Below the pieces are notes generated by a model, which saw only the letters and a list, made by a program, of their open reading frames with translations, had not been told where the DNA came from and made no database searches. A DNA stretch of 36,447 bases. Origin: JBBDQZ01 sp040905705 (GTDB lineage: Bacteria > Bacteroidota > Rhodothermia > Balneolales > Natronogracilivirgulaceae). Positions within the stretch are counted from its first letter, which is position 1. Each line of letters opens with the position of its first letter. The stretch is from the NCBI GenBank assembly GCA_040905705.1, contig JBBDQZ010000034.1, positions 1-36,447 on the forward strand. The letters run 5' to 3'. The position numbers and the translations under genes were made by a program. Positions 16,264 through 24,972 of this stretch are shown piece after piece.

Positions 16264-16472
16264 AACGATGCGGATAGGCTTGTTTTCCTCTGAGGCCATT
16301 CAGCCTTGGTGAAATGGGAACGTTTTCCATGGCGGTACGATAAATCATGAGAGCGTTGTAATGCCGGTAACCATTCACCGATCATAAATTTTGAAGAATT
16401 ATGTCCTTTGAAATACATATTTTGAAGTTTATTCGGATGTCATTGTAAAGATTATAATTAGGACTTATTCCA

Positions 16473-17771
16473 ATGATAACAGCAATTCTCTCTATAGTTT
16501 CCATTTTCATAGCCATTATGATCGGAAACATAAAGCGTGTAAACATAGGAATGTTAAGTATTGCATTTGCGTTTTTAATCGGCTTCTTCCTGGTAGAATT
16601 AGCTCCTGCGGATATCGTTGTTGGATGGCCTTTGAATCTGTTTTTTATGCTGCTTGGGATAACGCTCCTGTTTGGTATTGCGACGGTCAATGGTACGCTG
16701 GCACTTATGGCCAAAAAAGCAGTGGAAGCAACAATGGGAAAAACAAAGTTGATTCCTCCTGTCTTTTTCTTAATGGCCGGGATACTTGCCGCTCTGGGTG
16801 CCGGGAATATTGCCATATGTGTCCTTTTATTGCCGATAGCCATGACCGTTGCCTCCAACCATCATATTTCACCCCTGCTGATGGCAACCATGGTTATAGC
16901 AGGATCAAACGCCGGCGGTTTGTCACCTATAGCGCCCACAGGAATCATTGCGTCGACCCTGAGCAGCGATCAGGGGCTTGACCTTGAGAGAAGCATCTTT
17001 CTAAAACAGATTATCGGTCAATCCCTTCTGGCTATTGTTCTTTATTTTTTCTTCAAAGGACACCGCTTGAAAGACGATCCGGCCGCAAGAAAGTTTGCCC
17101 AGTTGTTTTCCGTTTTTAAATTTTCTTCTAAAAAACGTTCAGTTAAAGATGAGACGTTCGATGAAGACACACCCAGCGATGCTTTCAACCGGGAACAAAT
17201 CATTACTTTGATTGTTTTGCATTTGGTCGTTATTGCCATAGTATTTGGCGGCTGGCATATAGGGTTGACCGCATTTACCGGAGCAGCTATACTCTTTTTT
17301 ATGTGTCCTGTCAAGGAAAAAGCAGTCCTTGAATCCGTTCCATGGTCAACGATCATTCTGGTTTGCGGAGTGAGCATGCTGGTGAATGTTTCTGAGAGTG
17401 CCGGTGGAATTGACTTGTTGACCCGGTTTCTTACCCGCATGATGAATGAACATACCGCAGCACCTATAATGGCTCTTATCGGGGGTACCCTTTCACTGGT
17501 TTCCAGTGCATCGGGTGTTGTTCTGCCTACGCTTATCCCAACGGTACCCGGTCTGGTCGAAGAGACTGGCGGGAATGCCGCCCAGATCATCCCGGCTATT
17601 GTGATGGGTGCTCATATGGTAACCAACAGTCCGATTTCCACCCTTGGGGCTTTAGCTGTGGCTTCAGCCGGAAAGAACGTGAACAGAGTAAAGCTTTTTA
17701 ATGATCTGTTCATTATTGCGTTTGCAGGGCTTATTTTTGCGACCGTTATCGTTTATTTGGGCATTGTGTAA
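16473..17771 (+). CDS. matC: MatC-like malonate/dicarboxylate carrier
   Basis: A 432-residue polytopic inner-membrane transporter with about 11-12 hydrophobic helices. The N-terminal part (NIGMLSIAFAFLIGFFL, then a segment ending NLFFMLLGITLLFGIA and NGTLALMAKKA) resembles the MatC N-terminal domain, and the AGSNAGGLSPIAPTGIIAS and GAHMVTNSPISTLGALAV loops resemble the two halves of ion-transporter-superfamily carriers. A charged cytoplasmic loop (about 205-235) separates them. Its likely cargo is malonate or a related dicarboxylate because matB converges on it from the other side. AGGAC lies 12 bases before the ATG. It follows the racemase gene by 209 bases, so it might also belong to that operon and export or import something for it. 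Confidence 0.8.
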   Translation: MITAILSIVSIFIAIMIGNIKRVNIGMLSIAFAFLIGFFLVELAPADIVVGWPLNLFFMLLGITLLFGIATVNGTLALMAKKAVEATMGKTKLIPPVFFLMAGILAALGAGNIAICVLLLPIAMTVASNHHISPLLMATMVIAGSNAGGLSPIAPTGIIASTLSSDQGLDLERSIFLKQIIGQSLLAIVLYFFFKGHRLKDDPAARKFAQLFSVFKFSSKKRSVKDETFDEDTPSDAFNREQIITLIVLHLVVIAIVFGGWHIGLTAFTGAAILFFMCPVKEKAVLESVPWSTIILVCGVSMLVNVSESAGGIDLLTRFLTRMMNEHTAAPIMALIGGTLSLVSSASGVVLPTLIPTVPGLVEETGGNAAQIIPAIVMGAHMVTNSPISTLGALAVASAGKNVNRVKLFNDLFIIAFAGLIFATVIVYLGIV

Positions 17772-17866
17772 TGCCTGATGATTGAGATTGATCTCGTGCG
17801 GATACTTTATCATATGTCGTAAACACAGACGATTAATGGCCAGCTGCTGTTTTATGACCCGACCAT

Positions 17867-17885
17867 CAGCCTGAAATTCAGGCTG
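17867..17885. terminator. Short hairpin between convergent matC and matB (weak terminator)
   Basis: CAGCCTGA (17867-17874) and TCAGGCTG (17878-17885) form an 8-bp stem with a 3-base loop, overlapping the matB stop codon. There is no T-run on either strand, so it is at best a weak bidirectional terminator or a chance palindrome. Confidence 0.35.
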
Positions 17886-19383
17886 TCAGGACATCCATAT
17901 AGTACTCACGTAGTTTTTTCTTTTGTACTTTACCCATAGCATTTCGGGGGAGACGTTCTACCCGGATTATGCGTTTGGGTATTTTGAAGCCGGCTAACCG
18001 TTTCCGGAGCTTTTCTCTTGTATCCTCTTCCCCGGGCCAGTCATTGGTAGCAACCACTACAGCCAGGACTCCTTCCCCAAAATCTTCGTGAGGTACTCCG
18101 ATCACGGCCGATTCCACAATCCCTTCGAGTTCATCCATTTCAGCTTCAATTTCCCGGGGATAGATATTAAGTCCGCCACTGATGATCATATCTTTTTGAC
18201 GCCCGACAATACGTATACGTCCGGTATGATCTTGTTGCACCAGATCACCGGTAATAAACCATCCGTCACGAAACTCTTCGCGGGTCTTGTCCGGCCTGCG
18301 CCAGTAACCGGTAAATATGTTTGGGCCACGGACCTCTAAAACGCCGACCTCTCCTGTTTTTACAGGCTCGCCCCGGGAGGAATATACCCGTACCTGAATA
18401 TCAGGCAACGGGTACCCAACCGTACCGGCAACCCGTTCGCCATCAAGAGGATTGGACGCGATCATGCCTGCCTCGGTCATTCCATAACGCTCAAGGATCT
18501 GATGGCCGGTACGATGATGAAAGGCTTCAAAGGTTTCTTGTAGAAGTGGGGCTGATCCCGATGTAAACAGGCGCATTCCGGCACATCGCTCGGCATTTAA
18601 TTTTTCATCGGTAAGCAATCGCACATAATGGGTCGGAACACCCATATAAACGGTTGCATGCACAAGTTCGTCCAGGACTGCTTGAACTTCGAAACGGGGG
18701 AGAAATATCACAGGCGTCGGCTCCAGCAATGCACAATGCAATGCTACAAAAAGTCCATGAATGTGATAGATCGGCAGGGCATGAAGCAAAACATCATCGG
18801 CGGACCAACCCCAGGTTTGTCGCAATGCGACGGCATTGGTGTAGAGGTTGGCGTGGGTGATCATGGCTCCTTTCGACCGGCCGGTTGTTCCTGAAGTATA
18901 TAAAATAACCGCCACGTCATCGGGAGATCGATCGATAATCGGTTCAAAACGTTTTTCATTGGTGAGCGCATCGGATAACGTGCCGCTGCCATCACCACCC
19001 AGTGTAAACAAAGCCTGTATCCCGTGACGGTGTTGAAGTGGTTCCAGTGTCTCTGCCCGGTCCGGATCACAGACCAGCACCCGGGGCTCTGCATCCCCAA
19101 GGAAAAAATCGAGTTCGGAGTCGGTGTAAGAGGTATTGAGTGGCATATAAATGGCGCCGAGTCGTAAACTTGCCAAATAGAGCGCTACATTTTCAATTGA
19201 TTTTTCAACTTGCACAGTGATGCGGTCACCCGGTTTGACACCGGCGCCGGCCAGTACAGCGGCTATGCGTGAAGCGAGATCATGCAGTTTTTCATGAGTC
19301 CATACCTTGCCGCCCGGTAATCTGAAGGCATCCGCCTGCCAGGCGGAATTGGCTGCATGATAAATATGTGAATAAAGATTCAT
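17878..19383 (-). CDS. matB: Malonyl-CoA synthetase (MatB-type AMP-forming ligase)
   Basis: A 501-residue acyl-adenylate-forming enzyme. The P-loop is LYTSGTTGRSKGAMITH. Further family segments are ALPIYHIHGLFVALH, GVPTHYVRLL, FTSGSAPLL, ERYGMTEAGMIASNP, GYWRRPDKTREEF with the hinge GWFITGDL, and the C-terminal catalytic lysine in RNAMGKVQK. The stretch VQVEKSIENVALYLASLRLGA and the MGVPTHYVRLL segment match malonyl-CoA synthetases closely, which convert malonate, ATP and CoA to malonyl-CoA. The start at 19383 is chosen because MNLYSHIYHAA is where the family begins; an upstream in-frame start would add 16 residues. The gene converges on matC, giving a malonate uptake and activation pair. Long-chain specificity is less likely given the motif match. 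Confidence 0.88.
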   Translation of the reverse strand: MNLYSHIYHAANSAWQADAFRLPGGKVWTHEKLHDLASRIAAVLAGAGVKPGDRITVQVEKSIENVALYLASLRLGAIYMPLNTSYTDSELDFFLGDAEPRVLVCDPDRAETLEPLQHRHGIQALFTLGGDGSGTLSDALTNEKRFEPIIDRSPDDVAVILYTSGTTGRSKGAMITHANLYTNAVALRQTWGWSADDVLLHALPIYHIHGLFVALHCALLEPTPVIFLPRFEVQAVLDELVHATVYMGVPTHYVRLLTDEKLNAERCAGMRLFTSGSAPLLQETFEAFHHRTGHQILERYGMTEAGMIASNPLDGERVAGTVGYPLPDIQVRVYSSRGEPVKTGEVGVLEVRGPNIFTGYWRRPDKTREEFRDGWFITGDLVQQDHTGRIRIVGRQKDMIISGGLNIYPREIEAEMDELEGIVESAVIGVPHEDFGEGVLAVVVATNDWPGEEDTREKLRKRLAGFKIPKRIIRVERLPRNAMGKVQKKKLREYYMDVLTA

Positions 19384-19543
19384 GATGTTGATACGGATAT
19401 TGGTTTGTGGAAACGCGTTCAAGATTGTCAACGCCGAGGCAAAACAATCTGTACGCTTCTATGTTCATGTGATCCTCCGTCCAGGCGCGTCAAACATCAA
19501 ATGATATTTATGAAGTTGTCACGGATATTGACAGGATGGGATT

Positions 19544-20152
19544 TCAGTGGATGCTGTCCTGAAGCAGGTGTGGGAAATCTTTCTTGAATTTGGCAACTTT
19601 TGGTGCAATGACTATGGAACAATAACCTGCATCCGGATTATTGTTGAAGTAGTTTTGATGATAGTCTTCCGCCTTATAGTAGTTAATCAGAGGTGAGATT
19701 TCAGTTACAATCGGATCATCCCACAAACCGGAGGTATCGGTTTTTTTCAAGGATGCTTCCGCGATCTGTTTCTGATCATTATTGTGATAGAAAATAACGG
19801 AACGATATTGAGGCCCGATATCGGCACCCTGCCGGTTTAATGTGGTCGGATCGTGTGTATGCCAGAATACCTCCAGCAGTTGTTCAAAACTTATTACAGC
19901 AGGATCAAATGTAATATGGGCAACTTCGGCATGGCCCGTATTCCCCGAGACTACCTGATTGTAGGACGGGTCTTCTATATGGCCGCCGGAAAATCCTGAT
20001 TCAACGGAAATCACACCGGAAACGCGCTGGTAGATAGCCTCCACACACCAGAAACATCCGGCTCCGAAAGTAGCCTGTTGATACTTATCATTCATTTGAT
20101 CGTCTGTTTGTGAAGTGTTTAGCATAAAAGCTAAGAATAATATGAGACTCAT
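19544..20152 (-). CDS. msrA: Peptide-methionine (S)-S-oxide reductase
   Basis: A 202-residue MsrA that reduces methionine-S-sulfoxide in proteins. The catalytic Cys is in FGAGCFWCVEA; GGHIEDPSYNQVVSGNTGHAEV, the FWHTHDPTTLNRQGADIGPQYRS segment and HQNYF are family hallmarks. The ATG at 20152 is chosen because GAGG sits five bases before it; a longer in-frame form would start at 20215 without such a site. The N-terminus is hydrophobic (MSLILFLAFML), consistent with export or membrane anchoring, although it lacks positive charges. Recycling cysteines near the C-terminus include the one in DAGYCSIV. It lies downstream of the redoxin-sorting gene in the same direction and in a neighbourhood of periplasmic thiol genes. 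Confidence 0.93.
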   Translation of the reverse strand: MSLILFLAFMLNTSQTDDQMNDKYQQATFGAGCFWCVEAIYQRVSGVISVESGFSGGHIEDPSYNQVVSGNTGHAEVAHITFDPAVISFEQLLEVFWHTHDPTTLNRQGADIGPQYRSVIFYHNNDQKQIAEASLKKTDTSGLWDDPIVTEISPLINYYKAEDYHQNYFNNNPDAGYCSIVIAPKVAKFKKDFPHLLQDSIH

Positions 20153-20210
20153 GACAACCTCGTGTACGGTTAATGTATTATGTGTAGAAGTTTCGGGCCG
20201 TTTCAAAGGG

Positions 20211-20228
20211 GCCAAATTTTAATTTGGC
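20211..20228. repeat. 8-bp inverted repeat upstream of msrA
   Basis: GCCAAATT and AATTTGGC pair around two T bases, immediately after the stop of the redoxin-sorting gene (which reads on the minus strand) and 59 bases before the msrA start. No T-run follows on the minus strand, so it may be a weak attenuating hairpin or an operator. Confidence 0.35.
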
Positions 20229-20242
20229 AGTTACATGACAGC

Positions 20243-20863
20243 CTATTTTACCAGCATCATTTGGCGGGCAAGTCTTGTTTCGCCGGTTGATAACTGATAG
20301 ATATATACTCCACCTGGTAACGATGAAGCATCAAAGTTAACCGAGTAGGAACCCGGATACTGTCTTTCATTTACCAGTTCGGCTATACTTCTTCCCAGAG
20401 CATCAAAAACCTCCAGTCGTACATGTAAATCAGAAACACCGTTTGCCCCGGGTGGTATCTGATAATGGATGATAGTTACAGGGTTAAACGGATTGGGATA
20501 ATTCTGTTCAAGCACAATCCTGGTGGGGATATCCTGATGATATGTTGCACCGGTAGATACCGCTTCCAGCTCTGTTTCGATGACATCTTGCACATCTTGT
20601 ACATCCCTGTCAACACTTTCGGATCCTTTATATTTTTGATAAATCTCCTCTTCTGTAACATTCCCGTGGGAAAGGCAGCGCGGACATTCCGCCCCGTAGA
20701 AGAAGATATATACGACTTTTCCATGAAGTTCCGATAGCGTGATGGAATCATCAACATCCAGTCGTTCGTGTGTGAAATCAGGTGCAGGATCATCTACACT
20801 TATCTGACTGTTCACACTGCTTGCACCTATCAACAATGTGCCGAGTATTAGTAGAGTTTTCAT
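20243..20863 (-). CDS. Truncated redoxin domain fused to a type-A sorting domain
   Basis: A 206-residue secreted protein. A signal peptide (MKTLLILGTLLIGASSVNSQ) is followed by the start of an AhpC/TlpA-like fold (DDPAPDFTHERLDVDDSITL, then GKVVYIFFYGAECPRC). The redox-like motif is GAECPRC, a CPRC in place of the usual WCxxC. After EEEIYQKYKG, where the domain normally continues with two more strands and the cis-proline, the sequence switches to an acidic linker (DVQDVQDVIETELEA) and then the sorting domain (NYPNPFNPVTIIHY to QMMLVK). About half the thioredoxin fold is missing, so activity is doubtful. It follows the TlpA/barrel pair by 129 bases. Confidence 0.8.
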   Translation of the reverse strand: MKTLLILGTLLIGASSVNSQISVDDPAPDFTHERLDVDDSITLSELHGKVVYIFFYGAECPRCLSHGNVTEEEIYQKYKGSESVDRDVQDVQDVIETELEAVSTGATYHQDIPTRIVLEQNYPNPFNPVTIIHYQIPPGANGVSDLHVRLEVFDALGRSIAELVNERQYPGSYSVNFDASSLPGGVYIYQLSTGETRLARQMMLVK

Positions 20864-20992
20864 CTGTTTATGATTTCAGGTTTCTATTGTCGGATGCTCA
20901 ATGAAACGTGCCAGCGAAATAATATGACCGTGTTTAATCATGCGCCTGTGGGTTGTGGTATCTCAACATGGGTATTTCATTGTCCGGTATCT

Positions 20993-22501
20993 TTAAAACT
21001 TTGTGGTATAGCGGATTTCGACACCTTCGAAATCCAGTATTTCATAACAAATGCCGGAAGTACAAGACGGCCCGCCACGCCGTTTTCCGACGAAAAGCAA
21101 AAATGAGTGATTGGTCTTGTACTGCCATGATCCTGAAAAACCAAGCCATTGTCGAAAACCGGTTTCTATTTCACGTGTACGGGGGTCGTCAACCTGATTG
21201 GGATCATTAGCATGTTCATATAGTAAACTGAACGACAATGCCGGTGCATATGAAACAGAAACGGAGGTATAGTAATTTCTGATGATCCCTTCATGAACAG
21301 GTAATCTTTCAAGTTGCTGGTACTGCAAATCTATTCCCGTTCCCCACAAATGATTAATCTGATGCCGGGCGATTATCCCGCCTGTTATGCGATTGGTTTC
21401 CAGTTTCAGGTCGTCGCGGGCAAAATCTCCAAAAACTTTCAGGTTCCTTCCAGGGGAAAATCTGTGTAAATATTCACCAAACCATTCGTGATACCTAAAT
21501 GATTTAGACAAATCATTTTTTGCTATGGTATAGTTCAAAGTCATACGGGAGCCGGAACGAAATTGATAATACCCTTCCATTTGCCACCCTGTTTCATTGG
21601 ATGTTTCCAATACATGTGTACTCCGGTTCAACAAGGCATAAGAATGTTCTTTAACAAGAGACGGCGGATCATTAAAGCCGGAAATACCCATCCGAAAGTG
21701 GTTATAGTGTTTGCGTTCAACACTGGCACCGAACGCACCGTAAAACCAGCTCAAGCCTCCGTAATAGGCAAAAGCATCACTTTTCTCAAATCCCAAAGGG
21801 TTATGCTCTTCACCAAGGCCGGTGGCGTATTCACTATACAATTGAACTCCGCCTGGAAGAACGATATCAAGCTGTAACGATCCAAATCCCTGTTTTTCGT
21901 CTTCTGTAATAGTGCTCATATAAGCGGTTCCGATCTCAATAAAATGATATGGCCGGAATTTGAGTTGCCCGGCTTCAAGCTGATCCGGCCTCCGTATCTG
22001 TTTATCTTCATCTGGTGGCAGAATATTGAGCAAAGGGCGGCCCCGCAAAAACTTTATATCAAACAAATCGGCTCTGTATTCAAATGAGATGCCTTCCAGG
22101 TCACGAAAAAATGAATATCGTGACCGGTATCCTAAATCTTCATATAAGGAGCCTGGAATTTCATAGGATCGTAAAAGAAGCCCGCGGCCCAGGGTTTCGT
22201 AGAGATTACCCACTTTAAGAGTAAATCCATCACGCCGGTATTGCAGGCGCAATTGCGTCAATTCTGTATACGAACGATCAGGATCAGGTGATAAAAACAA
22301 TTCATAACGGCTTTGTATCCAGATATCATTATGACGATAAGACAGGTTGATCTGATTGTACACTACTGACCGGTTGTCAAGGTCCCCAAAGGGAGTGTCA
22401 CCAAATTGTGATTCAAGAAGATTACTGCCTGATAACTGAGCAACAAGTGATGATGCGTTCAGGATAATTACCGGGATTATGAAAAGAATGCGCAAAGACA
22501 T
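20993..22501 (-). CDS. Outer membrane beta-barrel protein, DUF6029-like
   Basis: A 502-residue exported barrel. A signal peptide (LRILFIIPVIILNASSLVAQ) precedes a sequence full of amphipathic beta-strands with aromatic girdles (NQINLSYRHNDIWIQSRYEL, FTLKVGNLYETLGRGLLLR, LSFSLLYEHANDP), ending with VEIRYTTKF, an outer-membrane C-terminal signature. The NLYETLGRGLLLR segment resembles a family of Bacteroidota barrels often annotated DUF6029; this name is from memory and unchecked. It starts five bases after the TlpA-like gene stop, so the two are co-translated, and it may be a client or partner of that oxidoreductase although it contains very few cysteines. No transported substrate can be inferred. 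Confidence 0.8.
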   Translation of the reverse strand: MSLRILFIIPVIILNASSLVAQLSGSNLLESQFGDTPFGDLDNRSVVYNQINLSYRHNDIWIQSRYELFLSPDPDRSYTELTQLRLQYRRDGFTLKVGNLYETLGRGLLLRSYEIPGSLYEDLGYRSRYSFFRDLEGISFEYRADLFDIKFLRGRPLLNILPPDEDKQIRRPDQLEAGQLKFRPYHFIEIGTAYMSTITEDEKQGFGSLQLDIVLPGGVQLYSEYATGLGEEHNPLGFEKSDAFAYYGGLSWFYGAFGASVERKHYNHFRMGISGFNDPPSLVKEHSYALLNRSTHVLETSNETGWQMEGYYQFRSGSRMTLNYTIAKNDLSKSFRYHEWFGEYLHRFSPGRNLKVFGDFARDDLKLETNRITGGIIARHQINHLWGTGIDLQYQQLERLPVHEGIIRNYYTSVSVSYAPALSFSLLYEHANDPNQVDDPRTREIETGFRQWLGFSGSWQYKTNHSFLLFVGKRRGGPSCTSGICYEILDFEGVEIRYTTKF

Positions 22502-22506
22502 TATAG

Positions 22507-22989
22507 TTATTCATCGTCCAAAATTTTTTTTATATCCTCTTCTATAAATGCCGCCACCCCGGGGCGATAACCCTCATACACATTTATGATGTTATTGGTA
22601 TGGGAATCCACTACCAGCACGGTAGGCATGACCGACAGTTGCATCATGGGCATTACTTCACTGTCAGGATCCAGTAAAATCGTGTAATTAATGCCAAAGG
22701 AATTCACGAAAGGGCGTACTTTTGAGAGGTTTCGCTGGCTGTCAATATTGATGCCGATGACTTCAAGCCCTTGCTCTTTATACCTGCTTTGTAATGCAAT
22801 CAGTTCAGGAATGGCTTCTATACAGGGGGCACACCAGGTAGCCCAGAAATCTATTAATGTAACTTTCGATCCTTTGACATCCTCATAACTCTGTGACCGG
22901 TTCTGGAGGTCTCGTAATTCAAAGTCAGGCAATTGTGCATATGCCGTTCCAGCCACCAGAAGCATACCTGTTAATAAGAAATATTTCAT
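22507..22989 (-). CDS. TlpA-like periplasmic thioredoxin
   Basis: A 160-residue exported thioredoxin-fold protein of the TlpA/ResA class. A signal peptide (MKYFLLTGMLLVAGTAYAQ) is followed by LPDFELRDLQNRSQSYEDVKGSKVTLIDFWATWCAPC with the active-site WCAPC, then GLEVIGINIDSQ, and the cis-proline loop MQLSVMPTVLVVD. Length and order match ResA-like disulfide reductases or chaperones that act on periplasmic substrates. It is the promoter-proximal gene of the pair with the barrel protein. Reducing power could come from the CcdA protein encoded at 24248-24958, in a separate transcript just upstream. Confidence 0.92.
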   Translation of the reverse strand: MKYFLLTGMLLVAGTAYAQLPDFELRDLQNRSQSYEDVKGSKVTLIDFWATWCAPCIEAIPELIALQSRYKEQGLEVIGINIDSQRNLSKVRPFVNSFGINYTILLDPDSEVMPMMQLSVMPTVLVVDSHTNNIINVYEGYRPGVAAFIEEDIKKILDDE

Positions 22990-23119
22990 CTATAATTATA
23001 AATTAACGGATTGGATTTATTAAAGATAACGCTATATCCAAAGTATTAAGTATTTATTTACTGTATATGTGGCACACATAAAACAAAGCCGGTGTGAGTT
23101 TTGGCCGACAGCAGGTGTG

Positions 23120-23773
23120 CTATGATTGCAGTGGTGTTGTGCGCGCCCGTGCCATTACCAGATTGCGTTCAACCCAGATTTTGATTTCCACACCACGACG
23201 GATAAAGACCCGGGGTTCTTCATCCTTTTCAATGTCAGGTAACGGGCCAAAACGTATCGGGTCGTAGGCTACCTGGTAGTAAGACACGGAATCACCCTGT
23301 GGAGATCCAAACATCAGGTGAGCGGCTATTTTTCCTTGCAAGGTACAGTATCGGGCTCCCCTAAGGAAATGGCTGGTACGGTCTATATGATCGGATCCGG
23401 CAGGTACAAAATCAAGCCGGTCAAAGAATACCCGGACTTCCTCCATGGAAGATGTCTCAAAGTCGGGATTTTTAAATTTGATATGATTGATGGCGACCTC
23501 TTCAGCAATCCGTTGCGGAACATCTGATTCCACATCCGTCATCGAATTGAAGCGTATGGCGGTAAATGAGGCGATCAGTACAAGTATCATTGCTGCAGCT
23601 GTCCATATGGTTCGCTTTCGCTGGAACCTGCCATCGGGGTATGTGTCAACGCCGGAAACGTCCGCCCCACTGTTTTCCAGTTTTCGACGCAACAAGGCAT
23701 ATTGCCTGTCGTCCAGTCGTTCCTTTTCCAGGAGACGTTTAAATTGTAATCGTAATGAAGCTCGCTTATCCAT
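23120..23773 (-). CDS. Membrane-anchored putative anti-sigma factor with lone periplasmic Cys
   Basis: A 217-residue single-span membrane protein, the likely anti-sigma partner of the overlapping ECF sigma gene. A basic, helical cytoplasmic part (residues 1-54) would bind sigma, residues 56-73 (IWTAAAMILVLIASFTAI) form the membrane helix, and the remainder is periplasmic. It lacks the His-x3-Cys-x2-Cys zinc motif of ZAS anti-sigma factors. Its only cysteine is Cys143 in GARYCTLQGKIAAH. The ATG at 23773 overlaps the sigma stop by eight bases and is preferred to two upstream GTG codons. The gene is fourth in an operon with thioredoxin and CcdA genes, so a periplasmic thiol signal is plausible but unproven. 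Confidence 0.75.
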   Translation of the reverse strand: MDKRASLRLQFKRLLEKERLDDRQYALLRRKLENSGADVSGVDTYPDGRFQRKRTIWTAAAMILVLIASFTAIRFNSMTDVESDVPQRIAEEVAINHIKFKNPDFETSSMEEVRVFFDRLDFVPAGSDHIDRTSHFLRGARYCTLQGKIAAHLMFGSPQGDSVSYYQVAYDPIRFGPLPDIEKDEEPRVFIRRGVEIKIWVERNLVMARARTTPLQS

Positions 23774-24251
23774 GGTGTTCACCACCGATTTCTTTTGAAA
23801 AATTTTCTGTCACACGCCGGCGAAGTCGATAGAGTCTCGAAAGTACAGTGCCACGTGGCTGATCCAGGTGCTGGCCGATCTCGGCAGCCGACATCTCTTC
23901 TACAGCCCACAGGTAGATGACCTCTCGCTCGACAGAACTCAGGGTTTTCCAGATTTTTTCCACTGTGAGACGATCGATGATTATATTTTCCAGGTTTTGT
24001 TCGACATTTGTGTAAGATCCCGATTCTTCCAGAGATTCGAACGGAAGAACCTTCTGCTTGCGCAATTGATCATAATACCGGTTCCGGGCAATGCGTCGGA
24101 TATAAGCAACCGGATAGTCGATTTTATCCGGCCTGTTTCGAATATAACTTTCCAGTGCACTGTGGAGCAGATCCTCTGCATCCTCTCGTTGTCCTGTCAG
24201 GACAAAACAGTAGCGATACAACCGATCCAGTATTTCACGATCGAAGGTCAT
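23766..24251 (-). CDS. ECF-type RNA polymerase sigma factor
   Basis: A 161-residue sigma-70 family ECF factor. Region 2 is seen in LDRLYRYCFVLTGQREDAEDLLHSAL and VAYIRRIARNRYYDQLRKQK (-10 recognition), and region 4 in LSSVEREVIYLWAVEEMSAAEIGQHLDQPRGTVLSRLYRLRRRV (helix-turn-helix for -35). The start ATG overlaps the ccdA stop in an ATGA junction and its 3' end overlaps the anti-sigma start, so all are translationally coupled. It probably directs transcription of this operon and a small regulon. The signal is unknown; its linkage with membrane thiol transport suggests an envelope redox cue. Confidence 0.92.
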   Translation of the reverse strand: MTFDREILDRLYRYCFVLTGQREDAEDLLHSALESYIRNRPDKIDYPVAYIRRIARNRYYDQLRKQKVLPFESLEESGSYTNVEQNLENIIIDRLTVEKIWKTLSSVEREVIYLWAVEEMSAAEIGQHLDQPRGTVLSRLYRLRRRVTENFSKEIGGEHHG

Positions 24252-24958
24252 AACGTAATCGCCCAGTCAGGCAGCATTTGCAGAGCGTAGGCTTCAAGGA
24301 TTTTGTCAATTCCGGTGAAAACCATGATACCCAGCAGTAATAGCACTGCGCCGAGTATTTGTTTCCCACGGGTTGCGCTTTTCATCACGCCGGGACGGTA
24401 ACGATTAAACACTCCGACAAATACATATCCTGCCAGTAAAAGTGCGGCGGCCGTACCGAGTCCGAAAGTGAACATGATCAGAAATGCCATGCCCATCTCC
24501 TGGCCCATTGAGGCCAGTGCGATGGCCGCACCCAAAGTCGGCCCTACACAGGGCAGCCACACGAACCCGAGCAGTGCTCCGACTCCAAACTGCCCGGTAG
24601 CTGTTGTTGCGGCTTTGTTGGCTATGTGAAAACGCCCGGTGAAACGCGAGAGTTGCAAAGTCAACGGGTCTCCCAGCTGCCGGATCAACAGCAGCAGCGC
24701 AATCAGTATCATCAGTACAGCCGCAAAATAGCGGTAAGCATCCGGGTTCAGGCCGGCATTGAGCAACAGAAACGTAAGGAACGTTCCGGCCACCGCAAAT
24801 GCTGCAGCGAGTCCCAGTGCCAGAAAAAGCGGACCACTTCGGCCGGTCGTAGCTGACGAGGACATTACCACCGGTACCAGTGGCCAGACGCATGGGGACA
24901 TCACCCCTAAAATTCCCGCCAGAAAGGCGAGAGGAATAGATGCTAACTCAAGTGTCAT
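24248..24958 (-). CDS. CcdA/DsbD-type membrane thiol electron carrier
   Basis: A 236-residue six-helix membrane protein of the CcdA family (the beta-domain of DsbD) that passes electrons from cytoplasmic thioredoxin across the inner membrane. The two redox cysteines are in VMSPCVWPLVP and WLPCVGPTLGAA, each in the characteristic proline-flanked context. Hydrophobic helices cover the whole length. The gene starts 14 bases after the exported thioredoxin gene stop and ends in an ATGA overlap with the sigma gene. Together with that thioredoxin it makes a two-part DsbD (beta plus gamma) without an alpha domain, which would keep periplasmic or cytochrome c maturation thiols reduced. Confidence 0.9.
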   Translation of the reverse strand: MTLELASIPLAFLAGILGVMSPCVWPLVPVVMSSSATTGRSGPLFLALGLAAAFAVAGTFLTFLLLNAGLNPDAYRYFAAVLMILIALLLLIRQLGDPLTLQLSRFTGRFHIANKAATTATGQFGVGALLGFVWLPCVGPTLGAAIALASMGQEMGMAFLIMFTFGLGTAAALLLAGYVFVGVFNRYRPGVMKSATRGKQILGAVLLLLGIMVFTGIDKILEAYALQMLPDWAITL

Positions 24959-24972
24959 GTATGATTCCCGGA

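Noticed and set aside
16248..16346. Repeat of ATGGCGGTACG near 16249 and 16329
   Set aside because: Only about 11-16 bases match once, probably a chance or small duplication of the racemase 3' end; no structure or gene supports it.
24405..24893. 162-codon minus-strand frame within ccdA in another phase
   Set aside because: The ccdA frame has all family motifs and coupled junctions; the other phase is Cys/Arg-rich without domains.
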